64,000 bases of DNA from CAZTAK01 sp964611585. GTDB taxonomy: Bacteria; Pseudomonadota; Alphaproteobacteria; SHVP01. Under the pieces are notes generated by a model. That model did not search any database and was not told the DNA's origin. It saw nothing but the letters and a program-made list of their open reading frames with translations. The translations under genes and the position numbers were made by a program. Shown here piece by piece: positions 34,852-43,886 of the stretch (position 1 is its first letter; each line of letters opens with the position of its first letter). The DNA lies in assembly GCA_964611585.1 (NCBI GenBank), contig CAZTAK010000003.1, positions 1 to 64,000 on the forward strand, in the 5' to 3' direction.

Positions 34852-35260
34852 CGAACAAACCGTGGCCCACGGCCGCTGCCTCTGTGGCGCAATCCGGTTT
34901 GAACTCAGCGGACCGCCGAAGTGGGTCGCCCATTGCCACTGCGAGAGTTGCCGCCGCGCGACCGGTGCCGCATTCGCGACCTATGCGGGATACGAGACGG
35001 CGCAGTTATCATTGAAGCAAGGCGCGCCCGCCACGCACAGCTCTTCGCCGGGCGTGACGCGCAGCTTTTGCGCCACGTGCGGAACCTCGTTGTTCTTCGA
35101 AGGGCAGCGCTGGCCCGGCGAAGTTCACGTTCATGCCGGGGCGTTCGACGATCCGGGTTCGCTGGAGCCGAAGGTCCATGTGTACATCGCGGAAAAAATG
35201 CCGTGGCTGCATCTCGACGACGGTCTGCCGAGTTTCGAAACCACCGCGAGCACGGGCTGA
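34844..35260 (+). CDS. GFA family protein (glutathione-dependent formaldehyde-activating fold)
   Basis: 138 residues with the zinc-ribbon-like GFA pattern: GRCLCGAIRF (Cys pair near 12-14), CHCESCRRATGAA (about 31-43) and FCATCGTSLFF (about 74-84). Family members bind zinc; the founding enzyme joins formaldehyde to glutathione, but most members are uncharacterised. The ATG is at 34844, overlapping a short upstream frame. The gene ends 50 bp before a palindromic repeat. Confidence 0.9.
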   Translation: MNDEQTVAHGRCLCGAIRFELSGPPKWVAHCHCESCRRATGAAFATYAGYETAQLSLKQGAPATHSSSPGVTRSFCATCGTSLFFEGQRWPGEVHVHAGAFDDPGSLEPKVHVYIAEKMPWLHLDDGLPSFETTASTG

Positions 35261-35311
35261 ATTCATTGCAAGCCGCAACCGGATGATCTGCGGGGCTTGC
35301 AATAAAGGTAT

Positions 35312-35448
35312 AGAGCAATATCCGTAGGGATTGAGCCGGCGCGGTTCCGGCCCTTCGGATTTAATTGCTCTACGCTTGAAGAGGCGAGAGCAGCTTCTTC
35401 CGTTCAGGTATCGCTGAAAGCGATTTAACCTGAACGGACGCTGCTCTG
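35312..35448 (+). repeat. Dispersed palindromic repeat, type A, copy 2
   Basis: Same two-hairpin layout as the copy at 285-420, in the same orientation: agagcaat...attgctct, then agagcagc...gctgctct. Differences fall largely as paired changes in the arms, which suggests selection for the folded RNA or DNA. It overlaps the 3' end of the PLP dehydratase gene on the minus strand, whose last eight codons and TAA stop lie in the repeat. Confidence 0.85.
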
Positions 35449-36450
35449 GCCAGACCCCTCGGCCATAAGACGGGCGTACATCGCCGGATCGACGTTGCCG
35501 CCGCTGGCGACGACGGCGACGGTCTTGCCGCGTACGTCGAACGCGCCCGAGAGGATCGCCGCCAGCGCAATGGCGCCGCTCGGCTCCGCCACCAGCTTGA
35601 AGTGCGAAAACAATGCGACGGCGGCGGGCGCGATATCGCTATCGGCGACGCTCAGTCCCGGGCCGGTGCGGGCCGCGTTGATCGCAAACGTGAGCGCGCC
35701 CGGAATCGGCACCACCAGCGCGTCGCAAATCGACGGCGTGCCGGGGGCGTTTTCAAGGCGCCGTCCGGCGGCGAGCGAACGCGCGGTATCGTCGAAGCCC
35801 TCGGGCTCGACCGGATGAATGTCGGTGCCCGGGCTCAGGGCCTCGGCCGCGAGCGTGATTCCGGCGGTGAGGCCGCCGCCCGAGCACGGCACGAGAATGG
35901 AGTCGAGCGCCGCGTCCGCCTCGCGCGATTGTTGAACAAGTTCCAGCCCCGCCGTGCCCTGGCCGGCAATGACAAATACATCCTCGTAGGGCGGGATCAG
36001 TACAAGGCCGCGCTCGCCGGCGAGCGCCTGCGCGCGCGCCTCCATCGATTTGCGGTCGCCGTCGTGGAGAATGGCTTCCGCGCCCCACGCCCGGCAGCGC
36101 GCGACTTTGATCGCGGGCGCCGTGGCCGGCATCACAAGTGTTGCCGCGACACCGGCCGCGTGTGCCGCCGCCGCGACACCCTGGCCATGGTTGCCCGACG
36201 AAAAGGCGAGCACGCCGCGGGCGTTCTCTTCCGGGGTCAGGTTCCGGATCCGGTTGCTGGCGCCGCGGAATTTGAACGACCCGGTCCGTTGCAGCATCTC
36301 GGGCTTGACCAGCACGCGGCCGCCGATCTCGGCGTTCAGCAGCGGCGATTCCAGAAGCGGCGTTCGCACCGTGATGCCGCGCAAGGTCTTTGCCGCCGCC
36401 TCCACATCGGAAAACGTGGGCAGGCTTGTCAGGATTTCCGTGTCAGGCAT
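35425..36450 (-). CDS. Threonine/serine dehydratase-like PLP enzyme
   Basis: 341 residues of the fold-type II PLP family. The PLP lysine is probably K60 in RTGSFKFRGA; FSSGNHGQGVA and the phosphate-binding loop PCSGGGLTAG are conserved. Members deaminate L-threonine or L-serine to 2-oxo acids, or act as racemases or threo-3-hydroxyaspartate dehydratases. No ACT regulatory domain, so it is not the biosynthetic enzyme. It follows the alpha/beta hydrolase gene by 6 bp. The C-terminal residues SGQSSVRSG are coded by a palindromic repeat. Confidence 0.88.
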   Translation of the reverse strand: MPDTEILTSLPTFSDVEAAAKTLRGITVRTPLLESPLLNAEIGGRVLVKPEMLQRTGSFKFRGASNRIRNLTPEENARGVLAFSSGNHGQGVAAAAHAAGVAATLVMPATAPAIKVARCRAWGAEAILHDGDRKSMEARAQALAGERGLVLIPPYEDVFVIAGQGTAGLELVQQSREADAALDSILVPCSGGGLTAGITLAAEALSPGTDIHPVEPEGFDDTARSLAAGRRLENAPGTPSICDALVVPIPGALTFAINAARTGPGLSVADSDIAPAAVALFSHFKLVAEPSGAIALAAILSGAFDVRGKTVAVVASGGNVDPAMYARLMAEGSGQSSVRSG

Positions 36451-36456
36451 TGGTGC

Positions 36457-37311
36457 TCACAGCCTCGCCAGATACGAATCGATTGCCGCTTCCGCCTCGG
36501 GCTCGGTCAGCCTCGGGACGTGCCCCACACGCGGGACCGTCACGGCGGTAAAGTCGGGGTGCTCGCGGCCCATACGGGCAAAGATCTCCGGTTCGAGAAT
36601 ATCCGAGAGCTCGCCGCGCAGCCCCAGCAGCGGCACATGTCCGAGCGCCCGGTACATCGGCCACAGGTCGGGCAGCGGCGCGCCGGAAAGATTTTGGGCG
36701 ATGGCGACATCGTAGTCGGTGCGGATGGTGCCGTCGGCGTCTTCGGCGAAAGTGTCGCGAGCCAGCGGCAGCCACTCCTCGTTGCCCGCGTCGGGGTTGG
36801 CGAACCCATAACGCGCCTTGTACGCCGCCGCCGCCTCTTCCCAGGACGAAAACGAAAGCGCCTGGCCGACGTAGCCCGCGATCCGGCCGAGACCCGCCTT
36901 GGGCAGTTCCGGTCCGACGTCATTGAGGATCACGCCCGCGATCAGGCCCGGTCGCGCCAGCGCCATCGCCATCGTCACCAGCCCGCCGAGCGAGGTGCCG
37001 ACAAATACGGCCTTGTGCACGCCGGTGGCGGCGGCGAGGTCGATCACGTCGCGGACATAGGTCTCGGGTTTGTAGTTTGCCGCGGCGGGGTCGTACTGCG
37101 ACCGGCCCCGGCCCCGGTAATCGGGGCAGAGGACCCGGCGCCCGGCACCCAGCAGCCGCGTGGCGAGGCCGTGAAAATCTTTCGAGTTGCGCGTCAGCCC
37201 GGTGAGGCAGATCAGCGGAATCGTCGTTCCCGGCGGGCCGTAATCGCGGAAATAGAGCGCCAGCCCGTCGAACGATGTGAACGTGCGCTCGCGGTAGATG
37301 CCGGTTTTCAT
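36457..37311 (-). CDS. Alpha/beta hydrolase
   Basis: 284 residues of the alpha/beta-hydrolase fold. The nucleophile is S107 in VGTSLGG, the oxyanion region LTGLTRNSKDF is near 36-46, and the catalytic His lies near the C-terminus in VGHVPRLTEP. The lid region (about 150-210) is helical. The substrate is unknown; esters, lactones and C-C bonds are all possible in the family. Its ATG overlaps the dehalogenase stop by 4 nt. Confidence 0.9.
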   Translation of the reverse strand: MKTGIYRERTFTSFDGLALYFRDYGPPGTTIPLICLTGLTRNSKDFHGLATRLLGAGRRVLCPDYRGRGRSQYDPAAANYKPETYVRDVIDLAAATGVHKAVFVGTSLGGLVTMAMALARPGLIAGVILNDVGPELPKAGLGRIAGYVGQALSFSSWEEAAAAYKARYGFANPDAGNEEWLPLARDTFAEDADGTIRTDYDVAIAQNLSGAPLPDLWPMYRALGHVPLLGLRGELSDILEPEIFARMGREHPDFTAVTVPRVGHVPRLTEPEAEAAIDSYLARL

Positions 37312-38000
37312 GCGCCGATCCCGAGAAGGTCCGGCAGGCCGTCGAGGGCGGTGATTTCGGCGTGCGGCGGATCGGGAATTCGCTCCCGCACCTGCCCGAA
37401 CCGGTTGACCCACACGACGCGAAAGCCGAAGTGCGCCGCCCCGGCGGCGTCCCAGGCGTTCGACGACAGAAACGCGATCCGGTCCGTGCCGACTTCCAGC
37501 CGGTCGACCGCCAATTGATAGACCGCCGGGTCGGGTTTGAAAATTCCGATCTCTTCGACCGAAAGGATTGCGTCGAACGACTCCGCGATCCCGGCGTGGG
37601 ATGCCGCGGACTCCAGCATGTTCGGCGAACCGTTCGACAGGATTGCGCACTTCATGCCGGCGGCGCGAAGGCGCGCGAGCACGCCGGGCACCTCGGAATA
37701 GGCGTCGAGCGTCAGGTACAAGTCCATCAAGTGCGTCCGCAGGTCTTGGTTGTCGAGCCCGAGGCTGTCCATCGCGAAGTCGAGGGCATCCCCGGTCACC
37801 TGCCAGAAATCGGTGTGCGCCCGCATCAGGCTGCGGAGCCAGGTGTATTGCAACTGCTTGAGCCGCCATGTCTCAGCGAGCGGCTGCCATTGTTCGCCCA
37901 GTTCTCCGGCGCAGGCGGCGGCGGCCGCATTGACGTCGAAAAGCGTTCCGTAGGCGTCGAACACGCAGGCGCCGATGCCGTCAAGGGAAGGGTTTGCCAT
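37308..38000 (-). CDS. Haloacid dehalogenase type II (HAD superfamily)
   Basis: 230 residues. The nucleophile Asp is D15 in VFDAYGTLFD, the Ser motif is LSNGSP, and SSNAWDAAGAAHFGF near the C-terminus is the family's Lys/Asn-Asp region. The layout matches L-2-haloacid dehalogenase (type II), which hydrolyses 2-haloalkanoic acids to hydroxy acids. The N-terminal residues MANPSLDGIGACVFDAYGT fit. It is first in an operon with the hydrolase and PLP dehydratase. Confidence 0.9.
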   Translation of the reverse strand: MANPSLDGIGACVFDAYGTLFDVNAAAAACAGELGEQWQPLAETWRLKQLQYTWLRSLMRAHTDFWQVTGDALDFAMDSLGLDNQDLRTHLMDLYLTLDAYSEVPGVLARLRAAGMKCAILSNGSPNMLESAASHAGIAESFDAILSVEEIGIFKPDPAVYQLAVDRLEVGTDRIAFLSSNAWDAAGAAHFGFRVVWVNRFGQVRERIPDPPHAEITALDGLPDLLGIGA

Positions 38001-38086
38001 CGCGGGAGCGGTCTCCGGGTCGCTGGATCGTGACCACACTAGACGACCGCGCGAGGCGGGCAAACAAGCGCCGCATTGGATCCGCT

Positions 38087-40156
38087 TTAGCCGCCGCGCG
38101 CCAGGTCCTGGGCGAGGCGCAGATAGGCGGGCTCTTCGTCGGCCAGGCGCAGGCGATAGACCTGAAGGTTTTCCAGCACCCGCTGGACGTAATTGCGGGT
38201 TTCCTCAAAGGGCATCAGCTCGATCCAGTCGATCGCATCGACATCGGGCGTGCGCGGATCGCCGTAGGTCCGGATCCAGCGGTTGACCCGCCCTTCGCCG
38301 GCATTATAGGCGGCGATCGCCAGGACGTAGGATCCGTCGTAGCGCTCGAGAAGGGCAACAAGGTACGCGCTGGCGAGCAGCGAGTTGTAGTCGGGGTCTT
38401 CGGTCAGACGGCGGCGGCTATAGGGGACACCAATCGATCGGGCGACGATGCGCGCGGTCGCCGGCATGATCTGCAATATTCCACGCGCACCGGCCGGGCT
38501 TATGGCATCCGGGTTGAACAGGGTTTCCTGGCGCGCAATGGCCAGCAGCAGCGCCGGCTCGACGCCCTCGCCCGCCGCAAGATCGACCAGCGGATAGCCG
38601 CGCACAATCATCGTTATTCCCTCGAGCGCCGCCCCTTTGGCGACCCGCACGCCGAGATCCGTTCGCCCGATGTCGTGGGCGAGTACCGCGGTCAGGGCGC
38701 GCTCGCCCGGCGTTTCGGCGTCTTCTCCGAGTTTGAGAACAAAGGGCGATGCAAGCCGGGCGAACCCGAGTTCGGCCAGCAATCGCGTCGCCCGCACCAG
38801 TTCCTTGTCGCGGAAGGTTTCCGCCTCGGCGAGCGCCGGGACGAGTGGCGGCGGCCGGTCGAGGCGAACCGATTCGCCGCGCTCGTGCATTGCAAGCTGG
38901 CCGTAGTACGTTAGCTGGTGAAGGGCGGCGCGTTCGTACCAGGTTTTCGCCAAAGCGGCGTCGCCGGCGGCAGCGGCGGCGCGCCCCGCCCAGTAGGCGG
39001 CGCGGGCGAGGCTTACCGGGTATTTGACGGCTGCATGCATGCGGGCGAAATGGCCGAGCGCGGTAATCGGTTCTTCGAGAAAACGCAGCACCACCCAGCC
39101 CGCCAGCCATTCGGCGTCGGCGTAGCCGGGGGCAATGGAGCGCAGACCGTGTTGGGCGGCGATGCGGTAGGCATCTGTTATTGCGCCTTCACCAAGCGCG
39201 CGGCGCACCTGAATCTTGCGTTCCCGCCACCACAGGTCGGGCCGGACCGGATCGAGCGGGGGTGCCAGCAGAATTTCGCGGGCGCGTTCGTCGAATCCCT
39301 TGGAGCGGCGCCAGCGCACCCGCTCGAAGGCGAGCCCGCCGTCGCCGGCCTGGTCTTCGGGAACTCTGAGGATCAGCGTATCGACGTTGCCGCCGAATTC
39401 CATCAAACCGATCCGCGCCTCGGCGAGTGCACGGTGGCGTCGCGGCAGCCGCGGCACCATTCGCCGTGCCGCTCGAATCTGGCGCTCCCACAGCAGCATG
39501 TCGGTTCGCCGCAAATGATCCTCTTCGCGTAGCGACCGCCGGTACCGGCGCCAGATATGAAGTTCCTGCTTGCGCGACAGCACCGTGCCGGACCAGGCGC
39601 CGCGCAACAGGGCGAGACCCTCATCCTCTTCGCCGGCGCGCAGCAGAATCTCTCCCAGCACCGCGCGGCCTTCGCCGATCAGCGGTGGCCAGCGCTCCAT
39701 CCAGGCGCGCACCTCGCCGTCGTCATATCGTGCGCCGTCGCCGAGCAACCGTTCGGCGTTGCGTCGCAGCGTGCCGCGCCACGGCCAGTCCGGGTTCTGG
39801 TCGATGAACCCCGCGACCTCGGCGAAAGTGCCGGCGCCCCGTTCGCGAAAAAAGAACCACTCGACGATTCGTGCGGCCAAACCATTGTGGCCCCGGCCGG
39901 CCAGGGTCCGCGCCCGGCTCCAGTTCTTTTTTTCGATCGCCTCCAGGGCATCGCGATAGAGGACGCGGTCTTCGGGAGTCAGCGCAAACTCGGCGACTTG
40001 GGCACCGGCGTCGCCGCCTGCTTCCTGCGCCACGGCCGCCGCAATGTGGGCCAGCGCGGCCAGAGAACCGGCAAGGGCAAGGACGAGGAGCGCCGCGATT
40101 CGCAATGGCGTGCGCGGCCTGCGCGGGCTCGGTCCTTCGGTCGTTTCGGCCGTCAA
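38087..40156 (-). CDS. Soluble lytic murein transglycosylase (Slt70-like)
   Basis: About 689 residues from a TTG at 40156 with GGGGAG upstream. A start at 40285 is open but would add 43 residues before the signal sequence. A hydrophobic export segment is at about 18-42. A long helical superhelix fills the middle, as in Slt70. The C-terminal lysozyme-like domain has the catalytic Glu in IARQETLFNPDA, then GARGILQIMPATA and YNAGEGRVNRW. The enzyme cleaves the MurNAc-GlcNAc bond and forms 1,6-anhydroMurNAc in the periplasm. Confidence 0.9.
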   Translation of the reverse strand: MTAETTEGPSPRRPRTPLRIAALLVLALAGSLAALAHIAAAVAQEAGGDAGAQVAEFALTPEDRVLYRDALEAIEKKNWSRARTLAGRGHNGLAARIVEWFFFRERGAGTFAEVAGFIDQNPDWPWRGTLRRNAERLLGDGARYDDGEVRAWMERWPPLIGEGRAVLGEILLRAGEEDEGLALLRGAWSGTVLSRKQELHIWRRYRRSLREEDHLRRTDMLLWERQIRAARRMVPRLPRRHRALAEARIGLMEFGGNVDTLILRVPEDQAGDGGLAFERVRWRRSKGFDERAREILLAPPLDPVRPDLWWRERKIQVRRALGEGAITDAYRIAAQHGLRSIAPGYADAEWLAGWVVLRFLEEPITALGHFARMHAAVKYPVSLARAAYWAGRAAAAAGDAALAKTWYERAALHQLTYYGQLAMHERGESVRLDRPPPLVPALAEAETFRDKELVRATRLLAELGFARLASPFVLKLGEDAETPGERALTAVLAHDIGRTDLGVRVAKGAALEGITMIVRGYPLVDLAAGEGVEPALLLAIARQETLFNPDAISPAGARGILQIMPATARIVARSIGVPYSRRRLTEDPDYNSLLASAYLVALLERYDGSYVLAIAAYNAGEGRVNRWIRTYGDPRTPDVDAIDWIELMPFEETRNYVQRVLENLQVYRLRLADEEPAYLRLAQDLARGG

Positions 40157-40308
40157 GAATGGCTCCCCATCGCTGCTCCCGCACCGCGGCACTCCGAATA
40201 CCGGCCGTGAACCGGCGGTAGAGGGTCTAAGTCCCGCAGTCCACCTTGCTTGAAGCGGGTCGGCCGGGGGGCTATGGTCTGGCATTCATTTGAAACGGGT
40301 GGCCTGAC

Positions 40309-41184
40309 ATGTTCAAGGGCTCAATTCCGGCGCTGATTACGCCCTTTCGCGGCGGCGCTGTAGATGAAACGGCGTTCCAGAACATCGTCGCCTGGCAGAT
40401 CGATTCCGGCAGCCACGGCCTGGTTCCGTGCGGGACCACGGGCGAATCGCCGACTCTCAACCACGCCGAGCACAAACGTGTCGTCGAATTGTGCGTTGAG
40501 GCGGCGGCCGGGCGTGTGCCGGTGATTGCGGGCACCGGGTCCAATTCCACTGCCGAGGCGATCGACCTCACCCAGTACGCCGAAAAAGCGGGCGCCGATG
40601 GTGCGCTGGTGGTGGTGCCCTACTACAACAAGCCAACCCAGGAGGGCCTCTATCAGCACTTCAAGGCGATCCAGGACGCCGTCGGCATCCCGATCCTGAT
40701 CTACAACATCCCGGGCCGGACCTCGATCAACATGACGACCGACACGATGATGCGGCTGGCGGCGCTTCCCAACATCGTCGGGGTCAAGGACGCGACCTCC
40801 GACATCGCGCGCATCAGCGCCATGCGGATGCTGCTGGGCTCGGGCTTCTGCCAGCTTTCGGGCGAGGATGCGACCGTTCTCGCGGTGCTCGCCCATGGCG
40901 GCCACGGCTGCATTTCGGTCACCGCCAACGCCGCCCCCGCCCTGATGGTGGAATTCCTCGATGCATGGTTCGATGGGCGGCCCGGGGATGCGCTCGCGCT
41001 TCAGGACAAACTGATGCCGCTGCATACGGCGTTGTTTCTCGAAACCAGTCCGGCGCCGATCAAGTACGCGGTCAGTCTTCTTGGAAAGTGCAGCGATGAG
41101 ATGCGCCTGCCGATGGTAACGTTGCAGGAAAAAACCAAGAAGAAGATTGAAGTCGCGATGGAATCGGCGGGGCTTCTGGGCTAG
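40309..41184 (+). CDS. dapA: 4-hydroxy-tetrahydrodipicolinate synthase
   Basis: 291 residues. It condenses pyruvate with aspartate semialdehyde to begin the diaminopimelate/lysine pathway. The Schiff-base lysine is K160 in GVKDATSD, Y132 in IYNIPGR is the proton relay, and GTTGES at 42-47 binds the substrate. The gene is divergent from the lytic transglycosylase and only 4 bp before smpB, a common pairing in alphaproteobacteria. Confidence 0.96.
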   Translation: MFKGSIPALITPFRGGAVDETAFQNIVAWQIDSGSHGLVPCGTTGESPTLNHAEHKRVVELCVEAAAGRVPVIAGTGSNSTAEAIDLTQYAEKAGADGALVVVPYYNKPTQEGLYQHFKAIQDAVGIPILIYNIPGRTSINMTTDTMMRLAALPNIVGVKDATSDIARISAMRMLLGSGFCQLSGEDATVLAVLAHGGHGCISVTANAAPALMVEFLDAWFDGRPGDALALQDKLMPLHTALFLETSPAPIKYAVSLLGKCSDEMRLPMVTLQEKTKKKIEVAMESAGLLG

Positions 41185-41188
41185 GCGG

Positions 41189-41662
41189 ATGGCGGCGGCA
41201 GAAGCCGCGGCAGGGCGCCGTATCGCGCAAAACCGCAAGGCCCGCCGCAACTACCAAATCGTCGAAACCCTCGAGGCGGGGATCGTGCTGACCGGAAGCG
41301 AGGTCAAGAGCCTGCGCGCAGGCCGGGCCTCGATTGCCGAATCCTATGCCACCGAAAAGGACGGCGAGCTGTTCCTGGTGAACGCCCATATTCCGGTGTA
41401 CGAGGCGGCTGCCGAGGGCGGCCACGACCCGTACCGGCGGCGAAAACTTTTGCTGCACAAGCGGCAGCTTGCCAAATTCCTCGACGGCGTGCGGCGCGGC
41501 GGTATGACCATCGTACCCTTGTCGCTGTTCTTCAACGGCCGCGGCATGGTCAAGATCCAGATCGCACTGGCAAAAGGCAAGAAGGCGCACGACAAACGCG
41601 AAACGGAAAAGCGGCGCGACTGGAGCCGGCAGAAAGCGCGCCTGTTGCGGGGTCGTGGGTAG
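41189..41662 (+). CDS. smpB: SsrA-binding protein
   Basis: 157 residues. SmpB binds tmRNA and brings it to stalled ribosomes for trans-translation. RRIAQNRKARRNY starts the OB-fold core; LTGSEVKSLRAGRASIAE, HDPYRRRKLLLHK and the basic tail KRRDWSRQKARLLRGRG are diagnostic. The ATG at 41189 gives the normal family length; a frame starting 42 bases upstream overlaps dapA and was not used. Confidence 0.96.
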   Translation: MAAAEAAAGRRIAQNRKARRNYQIVETLEAGIVLTGSEVKSLRAGRASIAESYATEKDGELFLVNAHIPVYEAAAEGGHDPYRRRKLLLHKRQLAKFLDGVRRGGMTIVPLSLFFNGRGMVKIQIALAKGKKAHDKRETEKRRDWSRQKARLLRGRG

Positions 41663-41687
41663 CGGGTAAGGGGGCAAGGGGGGCGCA

Positions 41688-41792
41688 TAGAGCTTTTCCC
41701 GTTCGCATGCGCTCACGCGAAAAGCTCTATCCCTTTGACATGGAACGCAAATCGTCGTCGCCGGCGATTCCGCCGGCTCGGGATTTGCGCTA
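41688..41792 (+). repeat. Dispersed palindromic repeat, type B, copy 1
   Basis: About 105 bp: a hairpin agagcttttc...gaaaagctct around a GCATGC centre, a spacer tatccctttgacat, then a second hairpin built on gccggcgattccgccggc. A reverse-complement copy with six differences lies at 56629-56734. The right edge here supplies the TAG stop (41790-41792 on the minus strand) of the uracil-DNA glycosylase gene. Confidence 0.9.
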
Positions 41793-42464
41793 GACGGGCT
41801 TGGCCGTGCCGAGGCGCTTGCCGAGTTGCGCGACAACGTCGTGGAACATGGATTGCGTCAGGCGGCGGGTGTTCACGTTGTAGCGTGAGCAGTGATAGCT
41901 GTCGGCAAGCCACCGGCCATCGCCGAGGCCGTGAACCGCGCCGTGTCCGAACGGCGCCGCGCTGCGCTTGCGGGCCAACGTCGTCAGCACCGCGTTGTGG
42001 GCGATGACGCCGAGCGCGAGAATGCCGCTCAGGTTCTTCATCGCGGCAATCTCGGCTACCAGAAACGGGCGGCAGGCAGTGGCTTCGGGCCCGGTCGGCT
42101 TGTTTTGCGGCGGTACGCAGCGGACCGCATTGGTTATCCGGCAATCCGCCAGGACGAGTCCGTCGCCGGGGTCGGCGCCATAGACGTCGGTTGCGAAACC
42201 ATACCGGACCAGGGTCGGATACAGCAGATCACCCGCGTAGTCGCCGGTGAACGGACGCCCGGTCCGGTTGGCTCCGCGCAAGCCCGGCGCCAGGCCGACG
42301 ATCAGGAGGCGCGCATCGAGGCTGCCGAAAGATTCGACCGGTGCGTTGTGCCATGTGGATTCAGCGGCGCGGTTGGCGGCGCGGAACGAGGCGAGCCGGG
42401 GGCACAGGTTGCAGTCGCGTCCGGGCGCAGAGGGCGGCGCGTGCCGGCGCCCATCGGGGGGCAT
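41790..42464 (-). CDS. Uracil-DNA glycosylase, family 5 (UDGb)
   Basis: 224 residues. The Fe-S cluster ligands are visible as C18, C21, C116 and C131. Motif 1 is GLAPGLRGANRTGRPFTGD at 57-75, where family 5 has Gly/Ala rather than the Asp/Asn of other UDGs, and a His-containing motif 2 SYHCSRYN lies near the end. UDGb removes uracil, and in some species hypoxanthine, from DNA. It has no coupled neighbour, and its stop codon comes from the adjacent repeat. Confidence 0.92.
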   Translation of the reverse strand: MPPDGRRHAPPSAPGRDCNLCPRLASFRAANRAAESTWHNAPVESFGSLDARLLIVGLAPGLRGANRTGRPFTGDYAGDLLYPTLVRYGFATDVYGADPGDGLVLADCRITNAVRCVPPQNKPTGPEATACRPFLVAEIAAMKNLSGILALGVIAHNAVLTTLARKRSAAPFGHGAVHGLGDGRWLADSYHCSRYNVNTRRLTQSMFHDVVAQLGKRLGTAKPV

Positions 42465-42490
42465 TGGCGTGCGGCTCAGGGGCGAGCGCC

Positions 42491-43099
42491 TCAGGCGGTA
42501 TGCCGCAGGTCGGGGTCGGCAGGTTCCATCACTTCGGCCTCGCCCGGCCCGGCTTCCGGCTCCCGCGGCTGGACGTGGCGCGCGATCCGCGGCGCGATGT
42601 CCTGAAGTTCAATAAAATTGTCAGCTTGGCGGCGCAACTCGTCGGCTGCCATCGGCGGGTTCGAGGCGACCGTGCTGACGACGGTCACGCGCACGCCCTT
42701 ACGCTGGACCGCTTCCGCCAGGCGGCGAAAATCGCCGTCGCCCGAAAACAGAAAGATGTGATCGAGGTGGGGCGCCATTTCCATGACATCGATCGCCAGT
42801 TCGACGTCCATATTGCCTTTGATCTTGCGCCGCCCCGTCGGATCGGTAAATCCCTTGGTCGGTTTTGTTACAAGGGTGTAGCCGTTGTAATCGAGCCAGT
42901 CGACCAGGGGCCGGATCGGTGAATACTCTTGATCCTCCATCATGGCGGTGTAGTACAACGCCCGAATCAACCGTCCACGGCCGGAAAATTCTTCAAGAAG
43001 TTTCTTGTAGTCGATCTCGAACCCCAGCGCGCGGGCGGCGGCATAAAGGTTGGACCCGTCAATAAACAGGGCGATTCGATCGGATACCTCGGAATGCAT
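42491..43099 (-). CDS. NYN domain protein (LabA/DUF88 family)
   Basis: 202 residues from an ATG at 43099 with AGGAG upstream. The NYN/PIN-like fold has acidic residues in FIDGSN (near 14), GNMDVELAIDVM and FSGDGDF, forming a metal-binding site expected for a ribonuclease. The last 30 residues are Pro/Glu-rich. Homologues are widespread in alphaproteobacteria and uncharacterised. It diverges from folK. Confidence 0.88.
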   Translation of the reverse strand: MHSEVSDRIALFIDGSNLYAAARALGFEIDYKKLLEEFSGRGRLIRALYYTAMMEDQEYSPIRPLVDWLDYNGYTLVTKPTKGFTDPTGRRKIKGNMDVELAIDVMEMAPHLDHIFLFSGDGDFRRLAEAVQRKGVRVTVVSTVASNPPMAADELRRQADNFIELQDIAPRIARHVQPREPEAGPGEAEVMEPADPDLRHTA

Positions 43100-43209
43100 T
43101 TTGAATATCTCCTCGACAATAAAATAGAATTGCGCGGCCGGGGCTCGCACCGGGACAGGGCTGCTGCCATGCTCGCGGCTCGAGCCGGTCCGCTAATAAG
43201 GACCCGACT

Positions 43210-43767
43210 ATGGAACGCGGCGGCGGCCGAGGGCAAGCTCGGGTGGTGCTAGACCACGAGGACGTGATCCTGATCGGTCTCGGCGCCAACCTGCCGGGGC
43301 CGAAGGGGTCCAGCCCGCGCGAAACGCTGGAACAGGCACTGATTTGCCTGCCGGACGAGGGTATCGCCGTTTGCGCGGTCTCACCCTTCTACCGCACCGC
43401 GCCGGTGCCGCCCTCGGATCAGCCCCGGTTCGTCAATGCCGTCGCCGCCGTCGAAAGTGCGCTTTCACCCGTGGCGCTGATGGCGGCATTGCACCGAATC
43501 GAGGCTTCCCTCGGCCGCACCCGTCGCGAGCGTTGGGAGGCGCGGGTGATCGATCTCGATCTCCTGGCGGCCGGCGGCACCGTTTTGAAGGGTGAGATCG
43601 GGCCGGAACTGCCTCATCCGCGCCTTTCCGGGCGTGCATTCGTGCTCTATCCACTGCGCGATGTCGCCCCCGGCTGGCACCACCCCGTCACCGGCGAGGG
43701 CATCGACGCCCTGATCGCGCGGCTGCCGCCGGATCAGGCCGTGGAACGGCTCGACGGGCCCCCATAA
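43210..43767 (+). CDS. folK: 2-amino-4-hydroxy-6-hydroxymethyldihydropteridine diphosphokinase
   Basis: 185 residues. It transfers pyrophosphate from ATP to the pterin in folate synthesis. The core begins ILIGLGANLPGP near residue 20; FYRTAPVPPSDQP and the signature RWEARVIDLDLLA follow, and LPHPRLSGRAFVLYPL is the conserved late segment. The ATG at 43210 gives a 19-residue leader; the true start could be a little later. rpoZ follows after about 120 bp. Confidence 0.94.
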   Translation: MERGGGRGQARVVLDHEDVILIGLGANLPGPKGSSPRETLEQALICLPDEGIAVCAVSPFYRTAPVPPSDQPRFVNAVAAVESALSPVALMAALHRIEASLGRTRRERWEARVIDLDLLAAGGTVLKGEIGPELPHPRLSGRAFVLYPLRDVAPGWHHPVTGEGIDALIARLPPDQAVERLDGPP

Positions 43768-43886
43768 GACGCGGTTGAGGCGCGCTCGCCCTTGCCTTGT
43801 GCGCCCGGCACACATATGTAATAAACCCGGAACAGGCGGTCGTAGCCGCCCGATCTGGCCCAATGCAGACGATGGAGTGAACGCGC

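Noticed and set aside
35602..37518. 638-codon plus-strand open frame
   Set aside because: Antisense shadow of the PLP dehydratase and hydrolase genes in GC-rich DNA; no recognisable motif.
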